Notes under the pieces: model-generated
The model's database searches: none
Seen by the model: the letters and a program-made list of their open reading frames with translations, nothing else
What the model was told of the DNA's origin: nothing
Translations under genes and position numbers: made by a program
Assembly: GCA_023420115.1 (NCBI GenBank)
Contig: JAEZWR010000029.1
Span: forward strand, 168,853 to 232,852
Direction: 5' to 3'
Length of the DNA stretch: 64,000 bases
Source of the DNA: Bacillota bacterium
GTDB taxonomy: Bacteria > Bacillota > Clostridia > Saccharofermentanales > Fastidiosipilaceae
Shown: one piece after another, positions 44,610 to 54,551 of the stretch
Layout of the letters: every line of letters begins with the position of its first letter
How positions within the stretch are numbered: the stretch's first letter is position 1

Positions 44610-46130
44610 ATGGTTTTTAGTTCAATAACATTTTTATTTTATTTTCTTCCTCTGGTTCTACTTACATATTTTTTAGTACCGAGGTCGATGAGAAATACTC
44701 TTCTCCTACTCTTTTCTTTGATTTTTTATGCGTGGGGGGAGCCCAAATACATAGTCTTGATGCTTTTTTCCATTTTTATCAATTGGATTTTAGCTATAGG
44801 TATCGATAAAGGCCGACAAAAGAATTTAGCACTGATAGGAAATGGCGAGAGTAGAGCTTTTCGCAGTGACAAAATGTTTCTCATTTTGGCAACTGTAGTC
44901 AATATATTGCTACTTGGAATTTTTAAGTATGCAGATTTTATTATTTATAACATTAATAGTTTGACCTTTATTCCATTCAAATTTGAATCCCTTAATTTAG
45001 CCCTCCCTATCGGCATAAGTTTTTATACCTTCCAAATTATGAGTTATGTTATTGACTTATATAGGGGTGAGGTAAAGTTAGAGAAGAATATTATTAACCT
45101 TGCCTGCTATGTGACGATGTTTCCGCAGCTTATTGCAGGTCCTATCGTCAGATTCAAGACTATCTCTGATGAACTAAGATCAAGAGAAGAAAGTTTCTAT
45201 GATATAGAGAGAGGCATAGAAAGATTTATTATTGGTTTAGCAAAAAAAGCAATCCTTGCCAACATGGCTGGCGAAATCTGGAAGAGTATTAATTCGTATC
45301 CAATAGCTAATTTGACATCGCCCTTAGCTTGGTATGGAATCTTTGCCTTTGCCTTTCAGATATATTTTGATTTTTCTGCATATTCAGATATGGCGATAGG
45401 TTTAGGTCTAATATTTGGCTTCCACTTTGAAGAGAATTTCAACTATCCTTATATTGCAACATCCGTTACAGACTTCTGGCGGAGATGGCATATCTCACTA
45501 TCTACTTGGTTTAAGCAATATGTGTACATCCCTTTGGGTGGAAATAGATGCTCATTGCTGAGACAGGCCCTAAACTTATTTATAGTGTGGTGCTTGACCG
45601 GCATATGGCATGGTGCAGCATGGAATTTTTTACTTTGGGGCGCATATTTTGCAATTATACTCATTTTGGAAAAATTTATACTTTTATTTGTTTTGCAAAA
45701 GCTGCCGCGCTTCATCGCTCGTATCTACACCCTATTTATTGTTTTGGTCTCTTGGGCTATTTTTGCCCAGGATAATTTCGCAAGGCTTAAGGATTATCTC
45801 AAAGTGATGTTCTCTCTTTCACCATTACATAGAGTAGGTACGTATGCCGCTGGCGTTTCTGGGAAAATTGCTACTGTGAGAGATAGTTCACATGATATTC
45901 TTTATTTTATGGCATCTAATGCTGTGCTTTTTATTATCCTTATACTTGCATCAACCCCAATTATGAAAAAGGCTTGGGACTTTTTGACGAGGGTTGATAT
46001 CAGTATGCAAAAGAAAGAGATGCGCAGTAAGATCTTACTTCGCAACATCTTGTTGTTAGTATTATTTGTGTTTAGTGTGGCTTCGCTTGTGTCATCAAGT
46101 TACAATCCATTTCTCTATTTTAGATTTTAG
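44610..46130 (+). CDS. MBOAT family O-acyltransferase (AlgI/DltB type)
   Basis: 506 residues, about 11-12 membrane helices. It starts MVFSSITFLFYFLPLVLL, the usual start for this family. The MBOAT core contains FWRRWHISLSTWFKQYVYIPLGG and the invariant histidine in GIWHGAAWNFLLWG (about residue 332). It moves an acyl group, usually acetyl, across the membrane to a secreted glycan or teichoic acid. ATG 44610 with AGGAG five bases before it is preferred over an in-frame ATG at 44535. It lies between an SGNH-DUF4358 gene and a DHHW gene, all in one direction. The glycan target is unknown. Confidence 0.9.
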   Translation: MVFSSITFLFYFLPLVLLTYFLVPRSMRNTLLLLFSLIFYAWGEPKYIVLMLFSIFINWILAIGIDKGRQKNLALIGNGESRAFRSDKMFLILATVVNILLLGIFKYADFIIYNINSLTFIPFKFESLNLALPIGISFYTFQIMSYVIDLYRGEVKLEKNIINLACYVTMFPQLIAGPIVRFKTISDELRSREESFYDIERGIERFIIGLAKKAILANMAGEIWKSINSYPIANLTSPLAWYGIFAFAFQIYFDFSAYSDMAIGLGLIFGFHFEENFNYPYIATSVTDFWRRWHISLSTWFKQYVYIPLGGNRCSLLRQALNLFIVWCLTGIWHGAAWNFLLWGAYFAIILILEKFILLFVLQKLPRFIARIYTLFIVLVSWAIFAQDNFARLKDYLKVMFSLSPLHRVGTYAAGVSGKIATVRDSSHDILYFMASNAVLFIILILASTPIMKKAWDFLTRVDISMQKKEMRSKILLRNILLLVLFVFSVASLVSSSYNPFLYFRF

Positions 46131-46159
46131 AGTATAGATTAGAGTGATTATAAGTAGGT

Positions 46160-46173
46160 CGCGAAGTGCTTTT
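46160..46173 (+). repeat. Dispersed motif copy CGCGAAGTGCTTTT
   Basis: Copy of the recurring motif between the MBOAT and DHHW genes, 50 bp before the DHHW start and pointing the same way. Confidence 0.5.
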
Positions 46174-46224
46174 GTATTATTAAATATTATTAAGTGAATT
46201 GAAAAAGATATTAGAGTTCTTGAT

Positions 46225-49080
46225 ATGGATAAGAGTAATAAATATGAAAATATGAGCATAGATATGGCTCAAAAACAGGCAAAAATAGAGGGGCAGCGTC
46301 TCGCCAAGATGAGACAGGCTATGTTTGAGGCTTTTTCCGAGGCGTCAAAAAAAGAGAATGAAGAAAATTCTTTTTATGATATTTCTCATGGAACTCATCT
46401 TGAGCATCTTGCTGAATGGCAAGATAAAAATCGCGAGCGACAAAGAAACGAAGAGCTGAAGTCTAATTCATTTGACAATAGCAAGTCTAACAGAGAGGAT
46501 AAGTTGCGAAAATTTTCTGATTTTAGCCACACTGTGAAAGGTGGAACAGATGATTATTATTCGTCTGACTATTATGAAGAAACAGATTCTGAATCAGTAG
46601 CTAATCAGCTCAATAACTTAGAACTATCTTCTAATCAAGTTGATGTTATGGACAGAAGATCCTTTCTTGTTGAAGATTTATCTTCAGATGATATGGATGC
46701 TAAAGAAGCTGGTAGACATGGTGCTAGAACATTTTTTTCTTCACTTTTTAGTAGGAAAGATAAAAATTATGCGGGAGAAAATTATCAAGTTAATCAAGCT
46801 TACGAAGATAGTCATGATAATCATGATAGCCAAGAAGACTATGATTTAAGAACTGTTCAAAGTAGTAAAAGTGATAAACACTTCGGCAACAATATTAATG
46901 ATGAAGAGTTTAATGAGTTTAATAAGCTAGACCTCGCTAAAGGTGCTAAGAGAAGATCTGGCTTAAGGGATAAAGTGTATTCAATTCGTGAAAAATTTTT
47001 TGCAGAGCAATTTGAAGAAGGTGATGCAGATTTATCCTACGACGAGGAAAATGCGGGGAAAATATCTGACCATAGAAATAATACTGACGAATATAAAAAC
47101 AATAACAATAATGATGGTGGTGAGATAAACTTTTCACAGACCTTGACAGAATATATGGATGATTCTAATTTAGACGAAGCCAGTTCAGATTTAAGTCGTG
47201 AAGAGAGTTCTAATGTGGCGAAAATTGCTATCGGCTCAAATTTGGAGCCAAAATATGATAATCATGTTTATAATTCATCATATAAAGAAAGTGATAGCGA
47301 GGAGCAAAAGAATTTAGATTTAAATTATCCTAACAGTGATGAATTGTCGGAGAATAAAGAGCGTGCAGAAAAGGCTGATAGCGTAGAGAATATTAATATC
47401 GTAGAGAATGTTGATAGCGCAGAAAATATAGAGACGACAGATGAGGACGAGTCTAAGTCTAGGGACGTTGATAAAGTAGAAAAATATTCTGAGAATATTC
47501 ATTATGATCAAGATACAGAAACTAAGCCTATTGATAGGAATGAAATTGGAGTTAAAAAGACAGAGAGCCAAGAAACTGTCGATTCTATTGCTAAGGTCGA
47601 TGATATAAATGGTGACAAGGACCATCAAGACCTCCAGAAGATAGTCAAGGCAGGAAGTACTATTTTCAAGAAAAAATATTCTAACTTTAGAAATAAGATT
47701 ACAGAGAAAATACACGAGCAGGGTGATAAGAATAGAGAAAAGTACAAGGATTTTGTTCAGAGAAACAAAGAAGTCAGAGAGGCCTTAGAAGAAGAACATA
47801 GTGCCACTTTGCCAGAAGCCGAGAAACAAAAAAATAATTCTAGAATCAAGAGACAAAATCCCCAGGAGATCTTTTTAAGTAGGAATGAAGAACTAAGTAG
47901 AAGAAAGGAACTTCTAAAGTCGAGAATAACATTTTTTGTCCTTGTATCTGCTATTGTTCTTATGCATATGTTTTATTTGATTTTTAAGCCTGCAGAAATA
48001 TATTCAGATTCAGAGAAGAGACCTTTAAATCAATTGCCAGCATTTACGATAGACTCAATTTTGAGTGGCAGGTTTATGCAGAATTTTGAAAAATATGCAA
48101 ACGACCAATTCCCACTTCGTGACAAATATTTGGGATTAAATAATCTAATGAGAAGATCTTTGTTAGAAAAAGACAATGGTAGAGTATATTTTGGCAAGGC
48201 GGGATATCTTTTTAATAAGGTGGATATCAATGATGATACCACGTACTATAGCAATGCCGAAATAATAAAAGAGCTTGATGAAGCCAAGGCTAGTGGTAGG
48301 TTTGGTGACAGAGAAATTTATCTTGCTATATCCCCTAATAAGGAAACTTTTCTAAAAGGGTATCTTCCTTCTAATGTAGCTGTACGCAATCAAAGTATGT
48401 ACTTAAACTTGCTAAATAAAGTCTGCGAAAATATCCATTACATAGATCTTAGCAAAAGACTTATAGATGCCGGGGCAGAAGGGCAGACTTTTTATTATAC
48501 TGACCATCACTGGACAACGGCAGGAGCCTTTGCCGCAACAAATGCAATTCTAGAAGCTATGGACAAGAGACTTCTATATGCTGATAGATTTGAGAAAAAT
48601 GTTGTTAAAGATGATTTCTTAGGTAGCTTACATGCAAAAACTGGCAGCTTCTTAACGAAGAAAGACAATATAGAGATATGGAAGAATAAAGAAGTTGAAA
48701 TTGATCCAAATAGTAATTTAGAAGTTAGAAACTCTAGTGATCAGATAATACGAACTGGCTTATATGAGCCAATGGCACTAGATGGGGATAGTCCTTATGA
48801 TGTCTTTGTCGGTGGTGAACAGGATTTCCTTTCATTCCATACTGCAAGTTCCAAGAAAATAAAAGCGGATTCCATATTGATTATTAAGGATTCGTTCGCT
48901 GACTCTGTCGTGCCTTTTCTTACCGAATCATTTGGACATATATATCTTTTGGATCCTAGATATAGTAATGAGTCTATAAATACTATACTTTCTAAATATC
49001 CTGATATATCAAAGGTGCTTATTTTGATGAATTTTAATTCTTTCTCTGAGGAAAAATCATTGTATAAGATTGTTGATTAA
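46225..49080 (+). CDS. DHHW-family (AlgJ-like) protein with a 560-residue acidic cytosolic tail
   Basis: 951 residues. Residues 1-~560 are low-complexity, rich in Asp, Glu, Asn, Ser and Lys, with no signal peptide and patches of helix. One membrane helix follows (~567-588, TFFVLVSAIVLMHMFYLIF). The external domain (~595-951) opens KRPLNQLPAFTIDSILSGRF and NDQFPLRDKYLGLNNL, typical of DHHW/AlgJ proteins, and has the signature YYTDHHWTTAGAF (DHHW near residue 760) and a late IIKDSFADSVVPFL. The family works with MBOAT proteins in O-acetylation of surface polysaccharides. Normal members have only a few residues before the membrane helix, so the giant tail is the odd part. The ribosome site is weak (TTAGAG). 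Confidence 0.83.
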   Translation: MDKSNKYENMSIDMAQKQAKIEGQRLAKMRQAMFEAFSEASKKENEENSFYDISHGTHLEHLAEWQDKNRERQRNEELKSNSFDNSKSNREDKLRKFSDFSHTVKGGTDDYYSSDYYEETDSESVANQLNNLELSSNQVDVMDRRSFLVEDLSSDDMDAKEAGRHGARTFFSSLFSRKDKNYAGENYQVNQAYEDSHDNHDSQEDYDLRTVQSSKSDKHFGNNINDEEFNEFNKLDLAKGAKRRSGLRDKVYSIREKFFAEQFEEGDADLSYDEENAGKISDHRNNTDEYKNNNNNDGGEINFSQTLTEYMDDSNLDEASSDLSREESSNVAKIAIGSNLEPKYDNHVYNSSYKESDSEEQKNLDLNYPNSDELSENKERAEKADSVENINIVENVDSAENIETTDEDESKSRDVDKVEKYSENIHYDQDTETKPIDRNEIGVKKTESQETVDSIAKVDDINGDKDHQDLQKIVKAGSTIFKKKYSNFRNKITEKIHEQGDKNREKYKDFVQRNKEVREALEEEHSATLPEAEKQKNNSRIKRQNPQEIFLSRNEELSRRKELLKSRITFFVLVSAIVLMHMFYLIFKPAEIYSDSEKRPLNQLPAFTIDSILSGRFMQNFEKYANDQFPLRDKYLGLNNLMRRSLLEKDNGRVYFGKAGYLFNKVDINDDTTYYSNAEIIKELDEAKASGRFGDREIYLAISPNKETFLKGYLPSNVAVRNQSMYLNLLNKVCENIHYIDLSKRLIDAGAEGQTFYYTDHHWTTAGAFAATNAILEAMDKRLLYADRFEKNVVKDDFLGSLHAKTGSFLTKKDNIEIWKNKEVEIDPNSNLEVRNSSDQIIRTGLYEPMALDGDSPYDVFVGGEQDFLSFHTASSKKIKADSILIIKDSFADSVVPFLTESFGHIYLLDPRYSNESINTILSKYPDISKVLILMNFNSFSEEKSLYKIVD

Positions 49081-49227
49081 GTATTGTGAACTTGAAAAGA
49101 TAATTTAGATATTTTTGGGTTCTAGCTTCTGGATATTGGAAATACATATGTTCCTTAGTTGAGCCAGATGGGTGGAAATTTCACTTAATTATTACGGAAG
49201 TAGTTAGCAAAAGCCGGAGGACAGAAA

Positions 49228-50280
49228 GTGAAAGAACAATACGATGCTATTTATCGCAGAGGCGCTTTGTTTAAACAGAAAATAGAAGAACTTTTAAATA
49301 GGGAAGAAAGTCAAAAAGATAGTTTATATATCGTGCCAACTCCGATTGGTAATCTTGCAGATATAAGTTTAAGGGCACTGGCGATACTTTCTGAAGCTGA
49401 TGTCATAGCTTGTGAAGATACAAGAAATACAGCCTCGCTTCTGAATAAACTAGGTATTGAGAAACCTATTCTTATACGTTCAGATAGTTATTCAGAAGCC
49501 AAAGTTTCTCAAAATATACTTGAGCATATTCGCAAGGGGAATAAGGTTGCCCTAGTAAGTGATGCAGGTCTTCCTTTAATTTCAGACCCCGGACATATAT
49601 TGATTGAAAGATTGCTCGAAGAGAAGATAAATGTTGTAGTTCTGCCTGGAGCTACAGCTTCTTTGCCGGCTCTTATAGGGTCGGGACTAGATGCTAGTAA
49701 ATTCTATTTTGCGGGATTTATTCCAAGTAAGAAAAATCGACAGTCATTTCTAAAAGATATTTTTAGTAGACAGGAGACTTCAATTTTTTATGAAAGTCCA
49801 AATCGATTAAAAAAATTGGCTGACGAATTATATTCTCTTGGCGAAGCAAGACGAAAGGTTGTAGTTGCAAGAGAATTAAGTAAAAAATATGAAGAATTTA
49901 TTAGGTCGGAGATTGGGGACTTAGCTACTCTTTTGGAAACGAGAGAAATAAAAGGTGAGCTGGTCATAGTAGTAGAGGGCTTAAGTTCTTTTGCCAGGAG
50001 AAGCAAATCTTCTGTAGAGTGTACAGAATTAAGTGAAGATATAGCGACAAATGGGAATGAATGGCAGCAAGATAATAGTGATAAAGTTGCCGCAGTTGAT
50101 GTGGAGAATATCAGGGAACAAGATGAATTTATAAAAAAATTAATCTTAGAGGGTTTAAGTAATAAGGATATACTTAGAAAATATAAAGAAAGTTCACTTT
50201 ATAGAAATGAAAAGAGAGGCGATATTTATAAACTTATCATGGATCTTAAAAATGAAAATGAGAGACGTGAACGTGAATAG
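49228..50280 (+). CDS. rsmI: 16S rRNA (cytidine-1402-2'-O)-methyltransferase
   Basis: 350 residues; the tetrapyrrole-methylase fold with RsmI motifs: LYIVPTPIGNLADISLRAL, ACEDTRNTASLL, VALVSDAGLPLISDPGH, VVVLPGATASLPAL and FIPSKKNRQ(S). It 2'-O-methylates C1402 of 16S rRNA. The last ~75 residues are a polar linker and a short helical tail (FIKKLILEGLSNKDILRKY), also found in some homologues. About 30 extra residues precede the core. GTG start at 49228 with CCGGAGGA upstream. No other ribosome gene is adjacent. Confidence 0.93.
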   Translation: MKEQYDAIYRRGALFKQKIEELLNREESQKDSLYIVPTPIGNLADISLRALAILSEADVIACEDTRNTASLLNKLGIEKPILIRSDSYSEAKVSQNILEHIRKGNKVALVSDAGLPLISDPGHILIERLLEEKINVVVLPGATASLPALIGSGLDASKFYFAGFIPSKKNRQSFLKDIFSRQETSIFYESPNRLKKLADELYSLGEARRKVVVARELSKKYEEFIRSEIGDLATLLETREIKGELVIVVEGLSSFARRSKSSVECTELSEDIATNGNEWQQDNSDKVAAVDVENIREQDEFIKKLILEGLSNKDILRKYKESSLYRNEKRGDIYKLIMDLKNENERRERE

Positions 50281-50416
50281 GTGAGAATATACAAATGGGA
50301 TTGTCTAAATGTAGAGTGAATTAATAGACTAAGGTCTATGTTAAATATTAAAGACTAGAAAATGGTTTCAATAATAGATTACAAAATAAAATACAAAGTT
50401 TGTTGGTTGGTGAAAA

Positions 50417-53400
50417 ATGCTAAAGAAAAATAATAGCAAAGTAAGTGGTGCGAATAATCAGGTGCGAAGCGAAAAAGAAAATTACGATATGGCTGCAGTT
50501 AGAAATGAGGCTTTAGACTCTAGCGCAGAAGCTACTGAAGTCGATGATAAACAGACTACAGAAGAAAGGCTTGTGGCTGTCAGTAAAAAAGAGACTACTT
50601 TACAGGCTGAATCAGATAAGACAAAAAAAATAAAAATATTAAGTTATGAACAAATGGCCGCAAAAGAGCAGAGAAAGATATATATTCTCAGTTTTCTTGT
50701 TCCATTCTGCTTGCTAGCACTTTCTTGGGCTGGAAGTAATTTCTATCCGCTTGGCGAAAGAACTCCTCTAACAATTGATTTATATCATCAATATGCCCCA
50801 TTTTTAAGTGAAATAAGATATAAATTATTACATGGAGAGGATTTATTCTTTTCGTGGCACATAGGCCTTGGAACTAATTTTTACGCTTTGCTCTCGTATT
50901 ATCTTGCTTCGCCATTAAATATATTAACTATATTTTTCCCATTAGAGCATTTAAGTACAGCTGTTGCTTGCCTAACCCTGTTAAAGGTCGGTCTTGCTGG
51001 CTTGTTTATGTCATTTTATCTTAACGAAGCTTTTTTTGATAAGCGAGGAGATCGTTCAACTTTTCCAAGTTTAGTAAATACTAAGAATGGAAGATTTAAT
51101 CTCAGGAGAGATGGAATACGAAGTTCAATTATTATTGGTTTGGCGGCAGCTTATGCGGTGTCCGCTTTTAACCTCTCATATGCATGGAATATCATGTGGC
51201 TTGATGCGATTGCTCTTATGCCTTTGTTGCTTCTAGGTCAAGATAGATTGCTGCGTAAGAAGAAGCCCTTTCTTTATATTATTACGCTGGCGATTATGTT
51301 GATATCAAACTACTATATATCTTTCTTTAATCTTCTTTTTATTGCACTTTATTTCTTTGTCCTATCTCCAACACTTCTGCATAGAAGAGATAGATTAGAG
51401 ATAATATATAAAGATATACAAGAACAAAAGAATTTAGAGCAAGGTGGGAATCGCGAACAGGATGCTATAGCAGAGACTGATTCACTAGCGAATAAACCTT
51501 TGCGAGATAGGAAACGTAACAGCTTGCCATTTAAATATAGTCCGTTGGCAGAATTTTTGCGTCAAGGATTTTCTTTCCTAGGAGCAACTTTGTTAGGTTT
51601 GGGACTCTCTGCTATCTTGCTTCTTCCGACAATTATTTCTTTAAAATCGACATCAGCTTCTGGTGACGACTTTCCAAGCTACAATGAGTTCCGTTTCAGT
51701 ATATTGCATTTTATAAGTCGCAGTATAATAGGAAGCTCGCCTGATATAAGAGAGGGTTTGCCAAATATTTATGTTGGGATGCTGCTGCTTTTGATAATCC
51801 CCCTGTTTTTTATAAGTAAAAAAATTAGTTTCAAGGAAAAGCTACTGCATGTTTCATTGCTAATTTTTATGTTTATCAGCTTAAATTCATCAGTTTTGAA
51901 TTTTGTGTGGCACGGTATGCACTATCCTAATCAGCTTCCTCATAGATTCGCATATCTATATGGACTGCTACTGATTATCATAGCTGCGCGAGCGCTCACA
52001 GCGATTGATATAAAAGTTAATAATTTAAAATATTTCAGATGGGCATGCTTGATTGTAATAGGCCTAGCAGTTTTGACTGAAGAATTATTCTGGGATGATT
52101 GGTCATCGAGTATGATCTATCTAGCTATAGGCTGTTTGGTTTTTTATTATCTTCTCAGCTTATATTTTGAGAAAAAAAGAATCGTCCCTAGATTGTTGGC
52201 GTCGATGTTCTTGATTGTATTCATTGCAGAATTAGCCTTGAATGGAATAAGTATGATTCAACAGGTCAATCATAATGAGTATTTCACAAAAAGGCCTGAC
52301 TTTATACGAGATATGTCACAAGTCGAAACGCTACTCGATGAGGCCAGAAAAGATAGTGCGGATAGGGTTTCAAAAGATAGTTCTCAGGTACAAGCTGACG
52401 ATTTCTATCGCATGGAATATATGCCAGCAAAAACAACTAATGATCCAGCGCTATTTTCATATAATGGCTTCACTCTTTTCGCTTCTACCTCGAATGAGAA
52501 TGTTGCCAAAATGTTCCGCAAGTTGGGATATCACGGTAATAATATAAATAGTTATAAATATGTTGCATCGACAAACTTTATGAATAGTTTATTCAGAATA
52601 CGATATCTGATTATAAGGGACAAAGAACTCAGCAATAATCAGTATGAGCAAATATCTGAAACTAGTAACGAAACGCAACATTTTAGACTATATAGAAATA
52701 AGTATGACTTGCCACTTTCTATTACATTAGATAGTGCAATTGATAATTGGTTAGAAGAAGATGCATCACCATTCACCTATCAGAACCAACTTTATACCTT
52801 AGGCTTAGAATCTGAATTGAATAGTAATTCAAGTAATAATGCAAATGATAGAGATAATAATATCTTTAAGCATCTCATAGTCCGAGAACAGAAACTTGAA
52901 AATTTCACTGCGGCTAGACGTGATGCAGACTTAGGTTATAGCTTCAATGCTGGAGAAAAAGGACCAAAATCAAAAATATCATTGGAGATTCCAATTGAAG
53001 AGGACACTCACGCTTATTTCTTCGTCAAAGTTGTGCGTTCTTTAAAAGTATCTTATAAGGTGAAAAGAAGTAATAGTACCTTAGAAAGTAATGAAGAGAA
53101 GCTTAGCTCACCAGAGTCATCTATGCCCACACCAGAGGAGCAAGAGGCAGAGAAGAATAAAAAGCTAGAGTTAAAAGAGGATCGCGAGATAAATAAACCA
53201 GAAATATTCGATGTCGGTGAGTGTAAAAAAGGTGACCTGATCGAAGTTAGTATGGAATTTGTCGATAATTTGGATAATCCTATTTTCTGGGCTGCTGGAA
53301 CCAATGACAAAAATCTCCAAGCCGCATATAGCGCAATACAAAAAAGAGATAGCGGTATAAGAAAAGTTGATAATAGAAGACTTGAAGGTGTCGTGAATTT

Positions 53401-53893
53401 AAATTCAGAAAAGACAGTGCTTGTAACTGTGCCATATGATAAGGGCTGGAGAGTGAGCAGCAATGGAGAACCAATTGAGACCTTTGCATTAGGTGGCGGA
53501 CTTCTCGCCTTCCATTTACCTGCGGGCACTCACGACGTAAAAATAGAATTCTTGCCACAAGGAATGATGGCGGCGCTTGTCATATTCTTAACCAGTTTAA
53601 TCATTTTGTTGCTTTTATTCTTCTATATGAAATTTTTTGTCAACAAGAGGAATAAAGAGATTTTAAGTAGAGACGGTGAGTTGTATAGTGACAGTAGAAT
53701 TGCTAGAGAAGTTTTTGGCGTGAATGATTTTACAAGTACTAATGAACAGCAAGAAATAGCAATTTCACAAAATAGTGTACATAGCGTGGAGTCTATAAAT
53801 GAAGTAGAACTTGCTCAGACTAACAATGTTAGACCTTTTAACAGTGCTCCTTTAACTAAGTCTGAAAGTTTGGATGATAAGCAGTGTGAATAA
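50417..53893 (+). CDS. YfhO-family multi-helix membrane protein (GT-C-like)
   Basis: 1158 residues. An 85-residue charged cytosolic tail is followed by at least 12 membrane helices in two blocks, with the YfhO hallmark TIDLYHQYAPFLSEIRYKL and FFSWHIGLGTNFYALLSYYLASPLN near the start. A large extracellular region (~620-1040), containing a Glu/Lys-rich insert, ends in FLPQGMMAALVIFLTSLIILLLL, a last helix, and another polar tail. In Bacillus, YfhO takes part in glycosylation of lipoteichoic acid as a GT-C-type transferase. It follows the O-acylation set and rsmI in the same direction, so it may act on the same surface polymer (inference). Ribosome site is poor. Confidence 0.8.
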   Translation: MLKKNNSKVSGANNQVRSEKENYDMAAVRNEALDSSAEATEVDDKQTTEERLVAVSKKETTLQAESDKTKKIKILSYEQMAAKEQRKIYILSFLVPFCLLALSWAGSNFYPLGERTPLTIDLYHQYAPFLSEIRYKLLHGEDLFFSWHIGLGTNFYALLSYYLASPLNILTIFFPLEHLSTAVACLTLLKVGLAGLFMSFYLNEAFFDKRGDRSTFPSLVNTKNGRFNLRRDGIRSSIIIGLAAAYAVSAFNLSYAWNIMWLDAIALMPLLLLGQDRLLRKKKPFLYIITLAIMLISNYYISFFNLLFIALYFFVLSPTLLHRRDRLEIIYKDIQEQKNLEQGGNREQDAIAETDSLANKPLRDRKRNSLPFKYSPLAEFLRQGFSFLGATLLGLGLSAILLLPTIISLKSTSASGDDFPSYNEFRFSILHFISRSIIGSSPDIREGLPNIYVGMLLLLIIPLFFISKKISFKEKLLHVSLLIFMFISLNSSVLNFVWHGMHYPNQLPHRFAYLYGLLLIIIAARALTAIDIKVNNLKYFRWACLIVIGLAVLTEELFWDDWSSSMIYLAIGCLVFYYLLSLYFEKKRIVPRLLASMFLIVFIAELALNGISMIQQVNHNEYFTKRPDFIRDMSQVETLLDEARKDSADRVSKDSSQVQADDFYRMEYMPAKTTNDPALFSYNGFTLFASTSNENVAKMFRKLGYHGNNINSYKYVASTNFMNSLFRIRYLIIRDKELSNNQYEQISETSNETQHFRLYRNKYDLPLSITLDSAIDNWLEEDASPFTYQNQLYTLGLESELNSNSSNNANDRDNNIFKHLIVREQKLENFTAARRDADLGYSFNAGEKGPKSKISLEIPIEEDTHAYFFVKVVRSLKVSYKVKRSNSTLESNEEKLSSPESSMPTPEEQEAEKNKKLELKEDREINKPEIFDVGECKKGDLIEVSMEFVDNLDNPIFWAAGTNDKNLQAAYSAIQKRDSGIRKVDNRRLEGVVNLNSEKTVLVTVPYDKGWRVSSNGEPIETFALGGGLLAFHLPAGTHDVKIEFLPQGMMAALVIFLTSLIILLLLFFYMKFFVNKRNKEILSRDGELYSDSRIAREVFGVNDFTSTNEQQEIAISQNSVHSVESINEVELAQTNNVRPFNSAPLTKSESLDDKQCE

Positions 53894-54014
53894 AGTGTAC
53901 AAGATTTCTTGGCTAAGCTTTTTTGTTCAATTGGGAAAAATGTTTAAAAAGTGATGAAAAATGAAGAAAAAAGCCAAAAAATGAAGAAAAATAGTAAAAA
54001 GTTAGAAAAAACTA

Positions 54015-54042
54015 TTGACGTGTATAAAAATAATGATAGAAT
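54015..54042 (+). promoter_or_regulatory. Promoter of the rplM-rpsI operon
   Basis: TTGACG (54015-54020), a 16-bp spacer and TAGAAT (54037-54042), 65 bp before rplM. The stretch 53940-54010 upstream is strongly A-rich and could act as an UP element. Confidence 0.7.
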
Positions 54043-54106
54043 TTCTAACATTGTGAAATAAGAATTTATTACGAGGTATATCCTTAGTAAATACAGGAGG
54101 AAGCTA

Positions 54107-54538
54107 ATGAAGAGCTATGTAGCTAAGAGCAAAGACATTCAGCGTCAGTGGTATGTAGTTGATGCTGAAGGTCAGACATTAGGACGTTTAATTACTCAAG
54201 TAGCAACAATTTTGATGGGTAAGCACAAACCAGAATATACAGCCAATGTTGACACAGGTGATTATGTAATCGTTGTCAATGCTGAGAAGATTCATTTGAC
54301 AGGTAAGAAGTGGGAGCAGAAGGAATATCGTTACAACACTGGTTATCCAGGTGGCCTTCGCAAAATCCGTTATAGCAAGCTTGTTGAAACTCGCCCAGAG
54401 AAGATTATTGAATTAGCCGTTAAGGGTATGCTTCCAAAGACAACTTTAGGTCGTCAAATGGCTAAGAAACTCAAGGTCGTCAAAGGACCAGAGCATAAGT
54501 TTGCAGCTCAGAAGCCAGTAACACTAGAATTAAAGTAA
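54107..54538 (+). CDS. rplM: 50S ribosomal protein L13
   Basis: 143 residues, normal length. RQWYVVDAEGQTLGRLITQVATILMGKHKPEY and AVKGMLPKTTLGRQMAKKLKV are diagnostic for L13. It binds 23S rRNA early in 50S assembly. AGGAGG site before the ATG. rpsI follows after 13 bases, the usual L13-S9 operon. Confidence 0.98.
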   Translation: MKSYVAKSKDIQRQWYVVDAEGQTLGRLITQVATILMGKHKPEYTANVDTGDYVIVVNAEKIHLTGKKWEQKEYRYNTGYPGGLRKIRYSKLVETRPEKIIELAVKGMLPKTTLGRQMAKKLKVVKGPEHKFAAQKPVTLELK

Positions 54539-54551
54539 GGAGAGTTCAATA

